From: Glaciimonas sp. PCH181
GTDB taxonomy: Bacteria; Pseudomonadota; Gammaproteobacteria; Burkholderiales; Burkholderiaceae_D
DNA length: 64,000 bases
NCBI RefSeq assembly: GCF_003056055.1
Contig: NZ_PYFP01000001.1
Coordinates: 1,860,001-1,924,000, forward strand
Direction: 5' to 3'
The notes under the pieces are model-generated. The model was given only the letters and a program-made list of their open reading frames with translations, was not told the DNA's origin and did not search any database. Of this stretch, positions 58,328 through 64,000 are shown in pieces (position 1 is the stretch's first letter; every line of letters begins with the position of its first letter). Made by a program: the position numbers and the translations under genes.

Positions 58328-58411
58328 AACCTTCGGCGATGCGGGCTGACCTAGCCAACGCAAGGATGGCTGCATTTGCCTGTCGACTAACCACCCAAAA
58401 AGGAACTATTG

Positions 58412-59104
58412 ATGATTGACGTTTATAGCTGGCCTACCCCGAATGGTCACAAAGTACATATTATGTTGGAAGAATGCGGCCTGCCTTACACGGCGCATCC
58501 TATCGATATCGGTGCAGGCGGACAGTTCACACCGGAATTTCTAGCAATTTCACCAAACAACAAAATTCCCGCTATCGTTGATGAGCATGGTCCGGATGGC
58601 AAGCCATTTTCCCTGTTTGAATCGGGCGCCATTTTGCTATATCTCGCCAGCAAAACCGGCAAGTTTCTGGGCAATACAGATCAGGAAAAATTCAAAACGC
58701 TGGAATGGTTGATGTTTCAGGTCGGCGGCGTTGGCCCGATGTTGGGACAAGCGCATCATTTCCGCCTGTATGCACCAGAAAAAATCGACTATGCGGTCGA
58801 TCGTTACACCAACGAAGCTAAACGACTTTATGGCGTGATCAACAAGCAACTTTCGCAACATGCCTATCTGGCTGGTAGCGAATATACGATTGCTGACATC
58901 GCCACTTTCCCGTGGTTGCGTTCATGGAAAAATCAAGGCGTTGAATTGAGTGACTATCCACATTTGCATAAATGGTTTGACACCATCAGCGAACGTCCAG
59001 CCGTGCAACGCGGTGTGGAAGTATTGGCCAATTTGCGTAAGCCATTAACCGGCACTACTGAACGCGATATTTTATTCGGCAATCAGCAGTACCAAAAACG
59101 ATAA
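58412..59104 (+). CDS. Glutathione S-transferase, YfcG/YghU (Nu-class) type
   Basis: 230 residues from the ATG at 58412, with AGGAA about 8 nt upstream. The N-terminal thioredoxin-like domain (YSWPTPNGHKVHIMLEECGL, residues 5-24; NNKIPAIVDEHGPDGKPFSL, ~50) has the Thr/Asn of TPNG used in place of the catalytic Tyr/Cys in Nu-class enzymes, and ESGAILLYLASK binds glutathione. The C-terminal all-helical domain contains YTIADIATFPWLRSWKNQGV. E. coli YfcG/YghU have disulphide-bond reductase activity. The terminator at 59130-59154 ends the unit. Confidence 0.9.
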   Translation: MIDVYSWPTPNGHKVHIMLEECGLPYTAHPIDIGAGGQFTPEFLAISPNNKIPAIVDEHGPDGKPFSLFESGAILLYLASKTGKFLGNTDQEKFKTLEWLMFQVGGVGPMLGQAHHFRLYAPEKIDYAVDRYTNEAKRLYGVINKQLSQHAYLAGSEYTIADIATFPWLRSWKNQGVELSDYPHLHKWFDTISERPAVQRGVEVLANLRKPLTGTTERDILFGNQQYQKR

Positions 59105-59129
59105 GCTGAAATAGTAAGTTGTTAAATTA

Positions 59130-59154
59130 GCGGCCTCCTTTTTTTGGAGGCCGC
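59130..59154. terminator. Terminator hairpin between convergent genes
   Basis: GCGGCCTCC-TTTTTTT-GGAGGCCGC: a perfect 9-bp GC-rich stem with a T7 loop, 25 nt after the GST stop and 17 nt beyond the stop of the convergent YncE-like gene. The T-run is in the loop and only short A/T follows the stem, so it is strong in pairing but unusual in layout. Confidence 0.7.
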
Positions 59155-59171
59155 AAACGTATGCGAAGTCG

Positions 59172-60239
59172 TTACTGACCGGGCACTACGGTGATCAACG
59201 TCAACGTGTCCGGTTTAAAACTTAGACGTCCAGCCTTCTTTTGCGGTGCCGCCTCAGCCGCAATCAGATACACCTTGTGAGATGTCGGATCCAGCGCCAA
59301 CGTCCGCGCACCGATCATCGTCTTGATGCTTTGCTTGCGCTGATAACGCTTAGCGTCCAATGCTTGAATCACGTCCAGCGTACCGTCAGCATTTGAACTA
59401 AACGCCAGTTTTGATCCCGCATCGTAAACCGTTGCATCGCTGTCGTTACCGATCTTTGGCGTGGCCAGTATTTTTCCTGTATTCGCATCGACAATTGCCA
59501 TTGTCCGATTGTGGCAGCCAACGAATAACCGTTCTGTCGCAAGATCGATAGAAAGACCGGCTGGCTCATCGCACTTCGGAGACAATGCGTAGCGCTGCGT
59601 AACTGCCAACTTTTGGGTGTCGACCACAACTAATTCGTTCTTATCTTCCAGATTAATAAACAAGCGCCCTTTGCCATCAACTACGGCAAACTCTGGTTTA
59701 CCGTCGAGCGGTATTGCAGCCAATGACTTACCCTCTGCAGCATCAATCGGGGTCAGAGTGCCGGAAACGCCATTTCCTACAAACACGCGCTTACTTGCCG
59801 GATCATAAACGATGCCGTCAGGTTTTTTTTCGGTGGGCGCAGTGCCAATAACTTTTAGCGTTGAGAGTGCAAATATTGTGACGGAGTCGCCTTTGCCATT
59901 ACTGGTAAATCCGCGATCCAACTCAGCAGCGATTGCCACGCCGTGCACGCCATGCGTATCTGGAATTGCGCCGACAATCTGCTTTTTATCGACATCAAAC
60001 ACCTCGACACGGTCACCGTGCGTGATAAATAAATGCCGGTTCGCTACATCCATACTCAGATAATCCCATTTAATATCGCCATCCAAATGCTGTTTGTCGA
60101 TAATGTGATAACCGGACTCTTTTGCCTGCGATGCAAGTGGGCTGAACAGACCAATAGCCGTCGCCACAGAGAAGACCGCGAGCGGCAATGATGGGAAACA
60201 ATGCGCAATACCTTTGCTGCGCAACGAACGAAGAAACAT
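59172..60239 (-). CDS. Periplasmic YncE-like beta-propeller protein
   Basis: 355 residues. Signal peptide near the N-terminus (LPLAVFSVATAIGLFSPLAS QA-type), then seven short blade-like repeats of the 'YVTN/40-residue beta-propeller' kind: WDYLSMDVANRHLFITHGDR, GIVYDPASKRVFVGNGVSGT, LSIDLATERLFVGCHNRTMA, TVYDAGSKLAFSSNADGTLD and LALDPTSHKVYLIAAEAAPQ. Related YncE proteins are secreted and often iron- or phosphate-regulated. It is the last gene of the leftward series that begins with exbB; 117 bp including a hairpin separate it from the phosphatase, so it may be separately controlled. Confidence 0.82.
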   Translation of the reverse strand: MFLRSLRSKGIAHCFPSLPLAVFSVATAIGLFSPLASQAKESGYHIIDKQHLDGDIKWDYLSMDVANRHLFITHGDRVEVFDVDKKQIVGAIPDTHGVHGVAIAAELDRGFTSNGKGDSVTIFALSTLKVIGTAPTEKKPDGIVYDPASKRVFVGNGVSGTLTPIDAAEGKSLAAIPLDGKPEFAVVDGKGRLFINLEDKNELVVVDTQKLAVTQRYALSPKCDEPAGLSIDLATERLFVGCHNRTMAIVDANTGKILATPKIGNDSDATVYDAGSKLAFSSNADGTLDVIQALDAKRYQRKQSIKTMIGARTLALDPTSHKVYLIAAEAAPQKKAGRLSFKPDTLTLITVVPGQ

Positions 60240-60306
60240 GCTGATATTCCTTTAGCTTTTAGACGATATTTTTGGGTTGATTCTTTGGCAAATTGTGCCG
60301 CTAAGC

Positions 60307-60331
60307 GGTTGATACCCCAAGGGTATCAACC
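60307..60331. repeat. Perfect inverted repeat between the phosphatase and YncE-like genes
   Basis: GGTTGATACCC-CAA-GGGTATCAACC, an 11-bp perfect stem, 26 nt after the phosphatase stop and about 70 nt before the YncE-like start on the minus strand. No T-run follows, so it may be a Rho-assisted stop, an mRNA 3' stabiliser, or an operator for the downstream gene. Confidence 0.55.
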
Positions 60332-60356
60332 ACGCCATTCGCAGTTCACCTACCCA

Positions 60357-61085
60357 TCATTTACTGCTGAGCGTATCAGGTCCCAAAGCCAACTGTTTGC
60401 GCAGTTCGGCCTTGGCGGTAGCAAAGCTGGTCTTAAAATCATCGCGCGTCATCAAGTTAGCAGCGATTAATGTACCCACAATACGGCCAGCCTCAATGTC
60501 TGACGCATAATGTACGCCGCCGACGATACGATTGTTGGCATATTCACGCGCACGGGCCATGATTTCAGTCCGTTTTTCCGGCACCATATTTGCTAAAACG
60601 ATCCCCATTAATGTTCCGCCGGATGCGTGTCCTGACGGGTAAGAACCGGACGCCGTCATTTTGACGACCGGCTTGACCAATTCGCTAGCTTGATAAGGAC
60701 GTGGACGCTGCCAAAAATCCTTGGACGGATCGACGACCGAACCTTCGGTACTTGTCACTCTTGCGAAAAATGCCGCAAATTTTGGCAGATTTTCAGCTGT
60801 GAATTTTGGCCCCATTACATCGGCAAAACGCCAGATATTTTCGGTTGCATCGGCTTCTGCACGCGCCACCATTTCTGGCGTACGCGTAACTTGCATCGCC
60901 AATACTTCGCCCAGCTCAGCTTTACTTTGAGCCGAGTCATTTGCTGGTGGCGGCGGCAACAGCTTGATTAAATCAAGATCCGTAGCGGATATGAATGGTA
61001 CTGCGCCCTTTGCGTACACAGGAGAACTGATGACGCTGGAAGCGGCCATAAAACTAAACAATAATGCTGCGTATAGTTTGCGCAT
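60357..61085 (-). CDS. Class A (PhoN-like) non-specific acid phosphatase
   Basis: 242 residues from the ATG at 61085; a start four codons upstream is possible. Signal peptide MRKLYAALLFSFMAASSVIS ending near SPVYA. PAP2/class A motifs are in order: K-x5-RPRP region KDFWQRPRPYQ (~125), GSYPSGHASGG (~150, catalytic His of PSGH) and NNRIVGGVHYASDIEAGR (~190, catalytic His of GVHYxSD). It would release inorganic phosphate from organic esters in the periplasm. The gene follows a metallophosphoesterase by 45 nt and a TonB/ExbD/ExbB set, suggesting a phosphate-ester scavenging unit. Confidence 0.92.
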   Translation of the reverse strand: MRKLYAALLFSFMAASSVISSPVYAKGAVPFISATDLDLIKLLPPPPANDSAQSKAELGEVLAMQVTRTPEMVARAEADATENIWRFADVMGPKFTAENLPKFAAFFARVTSTEGSVVDPSKDFWQRPRPYQASELVKPVVKMTASGSYPSGHASGGTLMGIVLANMVPEKRTEIMARAREYANNRIVGGVHYASDIEAGRIVGTLIAANLMTRDDFKTSFATAKAELRKQLALGPDTLSSK

Positions 61086-61130
61086 AACAACCTTCAAATT
61101 TATTTATATTAACGAAAAATGGGGTTCAAA

Positions 61131-62561
61131 TTACTTTACCTGTGCGACGTCGCACACTGACTTGCTGCCGTCGATGCGACAGGCGTTCACCTGTTGACCA
61201 GCGGTATTCCAGACTTTAACGTCCCAGTGATTACCGTCCTGACGTTCCATCGTCATAAAACCAAAACCATTGACCCATGAGCTCAGATGTTCCACCACCG
61301 CGCCCGGCGCTGGCGTTGCGCCCGGCGGCAAGACTGCTGGCAAAGGGACAACATCCTCAAGCGTGCCAGAAAATCCGGCGACAAACTGGGTCGGATGCGG
61401 ACTGGAAAAACTTACTTCTTGCCAAACGTGAACGTGTCCAGACATTAGCGCGTTGACCCGCGGCGGCAAAATAAGCGGATTGACCTTGCCGAACACCGAT
61501 TGCAATCCCTGATTACCGGGCAACAAAGAGACGCCGCCTTTGGCATTATGTTTTGCCGCAAACCCCAGAATCGGATGATGATTAATAGCAATGTTATAGC
61601 CCGATTGCTGCGATAGCGTATCCAGTTTATGGTACATGTCCAGATATTTTTCCTGACGGATATCTCCTTCAGGAATGGGACCGCCGGTAGTATTAGAGGT
61701 ATCCAATACGATGAACTGCGCATCGCCGCCGATCGGCACGGCGTAAGGATCGCTATAGTCGCCGATATCATCATTGGCAGCATCATTGCAATCACGCCCC
61801 AACGTCAGTAGACGCGGATCAATAAAACGCCACCACCCTTGTCCACCGCGCGCGCAGGATTCATGGTTACCACGCACCATTACCCACGGTGCGACTTGCA
61901 ACAAGGATGCAGCAGGATGAAAAAAGTCGGCTTTCCATGCATCCCATCCATAGCCCCACGCACTTCCGGCACAACCGGCATTACCGTCGGGGCAAACATT
62001 TTCACGATAAAGATAGTCGCCTACGTGGACCACCAGATCAGGCTTCCATTTGGCGGCTAACGCGGCGATCTTCGCAAACGGATACTGATCGGGATCATTA
62101 CAGGGTTGATACGCCCCATCGCTCTTTTTCAAACGGCAACCCGTATCCCCGATGACCACGATGCGCATCGCTTTCGCTTTAGGCAATGGCAACGATTTTC
62201 CTTCCACCGTCGCGCTGACGGTGTGGGGTGGAATCATCTTTTCGCAGGTCAGCAAAGGGAAGTCAGACGGCTTCGATTCGTCCACTGCCGAGCGGGTCAT
62301 TCTCTGTGGGATAACTTCTGACTTTGCGCGCAAATCCATCGACGCGTGCACCCCATCCAGTTGAATCGACGGACAATGCTGGGCAACAGTCAGCACCCTA
62401 GCCACGGGCACGCCATTTTCGCCAAGTACGACGAAGGCAGCAGATGCCGTTTTCCCGGCACCATCCGGCACTGTAGCGCACCCAAACAACGCAACGCCTG
62501 CGACTAAACAAACCAGCAAACGCCAACGCTGGGCGAAAGCAATGAAAAACGAACTGACCAT
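61131..62561 (-). CDS. Exported metallophosphoesterase (purple acid phosphatase-like calcineurin fold)
   Basis: 476 residues. A signal or lipoprotein-like N-terminus (RLLVCLVAGVALFGCATVPD; the Cys may be lipidated though the box is atypical) and about 130 residues of leader domain come before the calcineurin-type motifs: MRIVVIGDTGCRLKKSDG (GDxG), DLVVHVGDYLYREN (GDxxY), WVMVRGNHESCARG (GNHE), AINHHPILGF and MSGHVHVWQEVSF (GHxH). These bind the two metals. It probably hydrolyses phosphate mono- or diesters outside the cytoplasm. It follows tonB by 22 nt and precedes the acid phosphatase by 45 nt. Confidence 0.9.
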   Translation of the reverse strand: MVSSFFIAFAQRWRLLVCLVAGVALFGCATVPDGAGKTASAAFVVLGENGVPVARVLTVAQHCPSIQLDGVHASMDLRAKSEVIPQRMTRSAVDESKPSDFPLLTCEKMIPPHTVSATVEGKSLPLPKAKAMRIVVIGDTGCRLKKSDGAYQPCNDPDQYPFAKIAALAAKWKPDLVVHVGDYLYRENVCPDGNAGCAGSAWGYGWDAWKADFFHPAASLLQVAPWVMVRGNHESCARGGQGWWRFIDPRLLTLGRDCNDAANDDIGDYSDPYAVPIGGDAQFIVLDTSNTTGGPIPEGDIRQEKYLDMYHKLDTLSQQSGYNIAINHHPILGFAAKHNAKGGVSLLPGNQGLQSVFGKVNPLILPPRVNALMSGHVHVWQEVSFSSPHPTQFVAGFSGTLEDVVPLPAVLPPGATPAPGAVVEHLSSWVNGFGFMTMERQDGNHWDVKVWNTAGQQVNACRIDGSKSVCDVAQVK

Positions 62562-62583
62562 GCTGTACTCCCCCTAATGCAAC

Positions 62584-63261
62584 TTAACGTGTGAACTCAA
62601 CCCATACCTGATACACCCGATCGCTGCCGCGTATGTCAGATGGCGGTTGCGGATATTGCGCACTTTGCACCGATTGCAGCGCAGCCCGATCAATGATGCC
62701 GATACCGCTTGGCACGATGACACGTGCTTGGCCAGGCACAGCATCGCGCAGATGAAACTCTACCCGGACCCGCCCTGTAAAGTGCAGCGCAGCCGCTGCT
62801 GGCGGATACGAAACGGCAGCCTGCACCGCAGCGCGTACCTTGGCCGCATATTCGGCACTTGGATCACCCTTGCCGCTAGACGCTGGCGGCGGAGCGGGTG
62901 GCGTTGCCGGTGTCGCAGGTTCACTGAACTCGGTCGCAGCCTGAGCAACCGGCAACGGCACCGTCGGCGGCGTCGCTGGTGCGACCTGCTTTGGCTGCGG
63001 GATATGCGGCTGCGGCTTAGTCGGCACAACCTTGGGTTTAGGCTGCGGTTTGGGCGTCGGTGCCGGTGGCTTGGGTGGCGCGACTGGCGTTGGCTCTGGC
63101 GGCTTATCCTCACTTAGCAACGTGATAGGGACCGGCTCAGATAATGCGGGTTTTGAGGGTGCGGCGAGCAGAATCGTAGCAACGATGGCGACCAGCGCCG
63201 CCTCGACCAGCACTGCGAGGCCAAATGCTTGCAAAGGAAAACGACGAGTACTTGCAGACAT
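62584..63261 (-). CDS. tonB: TonB-family energy transducer
   Basis: 225 residues. N-terminal anchor helix (FGLAVLVEAALVAIVATILL, residues ~13-32), a rigid Pro/Lys-rich periplasm-spanning segment (EPTPVAPPKPPAPTPKPQPK and following, ~55-110) and a C-terminal TonB domain (YPPAAAALHFTGRVRVEFHL, ~150; SAQYPQPPSDIRGSDRVYQV at the end). It transmits proton-motive force from ExbBD to a TonB-dependent outer-membrane receptor, which is not in the window. 6 nt after exbD and 22 nt before the phosphoesterase gene, one unit. Confidence 0.92.
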   Translation of the reverse strand: MSASTRRFPLQAFGLAVLVEAALVAIVATILLAAPSKPALSEPVPITLLSEDKPPEPTPVAPPKPPAPTPKPQPKPKVVPTKPQPHIPQPKQVAPATPPTVPLPVAQAATEFSEPATPATPPAPPPASSGKGDPSAEYAAKVRAAVQAAVSYPPAAAALHFTGRVRVEFHLRDAVPGQARVIVPSGIGIIDRAALQSVQSAQYPQPPSDIRGSDRVYQVWVEFTR

Positions 63262-63267
63262 AGCGCC

Positions 63268-63666
63268 CTACTTGCCGCTGGCATTGCGGGTGGCCAGACC
63301 GATTTCGCTAGCACCACCGTTGCGAATCGCGTCGATCACGCCCATTACCTGTTGCAGCGAAGCGGTCTCATTACCAGCAATCGTGACGGAGGTTTTAGCG
63401 CTATCCCGTTGACGCAGCAAAGCGGTCAGTTGCGCTGGCGTCAGCGTGTGGTTTTCGACCAGCAACGTGCCATCCGGTGCAATTTCCACCAATAGTTTTG
63501 GTGGCGGCATGGTGACGGCGGTGGAGCTGCTGGGTAATTTGGTGACGTGTCCTGAAGTCGGGATCATGCGCAAGGTCAGCATTGCGAAAAAAACCAATAA
63601 GAACAGCATGATATCGATCATCGGAATGATTTCAATTCGCGCCTTGCGTGTTTCAAGATAGCGCAT
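63268..63666 (-). CDS. exbD: Biopolymer transport protein ExbD
   Basis: 132 residues; single N-terminal helix IEIIPMIDIMLFLLVFFAML containing the essential proton-pathway Asp (PMID, residue ~18), followed by a periplasmic domain (LVEIAPDGTLLVENHTLTPA). Works with ExbB to energise TonB. 6 nt before tonB, 1 nt after exbB. Confidence 0.93.
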   Translation of the reverse strand: MRYLETRKARIEIIPMIDIMLFLLVFFAMLTLRMIPTSGHVTKLPSSSTAVTMPPPKLLVEIAPDGTLLVENHTLTPAQLTALLRQRDSAKTSVTIAGNETASLQQVMGVIDAIRNGGASEIGLATRNASGK

Positions 63667-63667
63667 C

Positions 63668-64000
63668 TCAGGCCCTCGCTGGGATGGCGATCGATTTCAC
63701 CGGAGATACGCCGGACGCCAATTGCATGGCAACGCGATCATGGCGATTGACCAGCATAATCTTGATCGTTTCCAACTGATGCACCACCATGCGCACGCGC
63801 GTATGCAAAGCATTAAAAAATATCAGTCCGATCATCGCAATCAACAGGCCTGAAGCCGTCGCGATCAACGCTTCTGCAATACCGCCGGTAATTTGGGCAG
63901 CGCCATTTTGCGCATCGCCCAACACGTGAAAGGCATTGAACATACCGATGATCGTACCAAACAAACCTAACAAAGGTGCCAGTGTAATCACGGTATCAAG
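63668..64000 (-). CDS. exbB: Biopolymer transport protein ExbB (partial, start beyond window)
   Basis: The C-terminal 110 codons of an ExbB/TolQ-family proton channel, open to the window edge. Helix 2 with the conserved GLFGTIIGMFNAFHVLG, then ITGGIAEALIATASGLLIAM IGLIFFNALHTRVRMVV-type helix 3, where the Thr and Glu line the proton path. The N-terminal helix and start codon lie beyond 64,000. First gene seen of the exbB-exbD-tonB-phosphatase unit. Confidence 0.93.
   Translation of the reverse strand, partial: LDTVITLAPLLGLFGTIIGMFNAFHVLGDAQNGAAQITGGIAEALIATASGLLIAMIGLIFFNALHTRVRMVVHQLETIKIMLVNRHDRVAMQLASGVSPVKSIAIPARA

Overview
The window looks like a chromosomal segment of a betaproteobacterium, most likely Burkholderiales and close to Oxalobacteraceae (Herminiimonas, Collimonas or Glaciimonas-like). 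That placement is an inference. It rests on the core block tpiA - secG - tRNA-Leu - nuoA-N - DUF2818 - Nudix, on a RelA-type ppGpp synthetase, and on a family of very large secreted repeat proteins. No 16S gene is present to settle it.

Region 1 (1-13,742) is accessory and looks more GC-rich than the rest. It opens with fused gene debris: a sodium:solute symporter with an in-frame stop, a sigma-54 activator fragment and the tail of a tyrosine recombinase. Then come a LysR regulator with tcuABC (tricarballylate/citrate oxidation and uptake), a secreted SnoaL-like protein, and a LysR-controlled divergent operon (NAD(P)-binding oxidoreductase, DoxX, LigB-type dioxygenase, carboxylesterase) that resembles a quinone-detoxification set. 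An FMN reductase follows. Between 10.8 and 12.73 kb lie more remnants (Tn3-type transposase, carboxymuconolactone decarboxylase, MFS, SDR, LysR) and a 40-bp palindrome. The 3' end of a tRNA-Val gene faces this region, as expected for an island inserted beside a tRNA.

Region 2 (13,759-23,482) is ordinary chromosome: tRNA-Val, relA, RidA, an alpha/beta hydrolase, a 3-oxoacid CoA-transferase pair, a PAS-LuxR regulator, a thioesterase, ETF-ubiquinone oxidoreductase and a Nudix hydrolase.

Region 3 (23,690-40,944) is the respiratory complex I operon, transcribed leftwards (tpiA, secG, tRNA-Leu, nuoABCDEFGHIJKLMN, DUF2818). It is tightly packed except for a 247-nt spacer between nuoK and nuoL and an unrecognised 62-codon ORF between nuoM and nuoN.

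Region 4 (41,144-55,443) is the most unusual part. Four leftward genes in two transcription units encode secreted or surface proteins of 187, 869, 2150 and 1260 residues with DUF11/Ig-like repeats; the 2150-residue protein ends in a probable outer-membrane beta-barrel. Two of the proteins share an N-terminal motif. Both units are preceded at similar distances by the same ~67-bp sequence, both have long leaders with inverted repeats, and the 1260-residue gene has a run of ten G near its 5' end, a classic phase-variation signature. I regard this as the best candidate for an undescribed system.

Region 5 (55,722-64,000) holds yaaA, a solitary PIN-domain protein, a methionine-type aminotransferase and a glutathione S-transferase. 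It ends with a leftward exbB-exbD-tonB-metallophosphoesterase-acid phosphatase unit followed by a YncE-like beta-propeller, suggesting TonB-powered uptake linked to phosphate-ester cleavage. exbB runs off the window edge.
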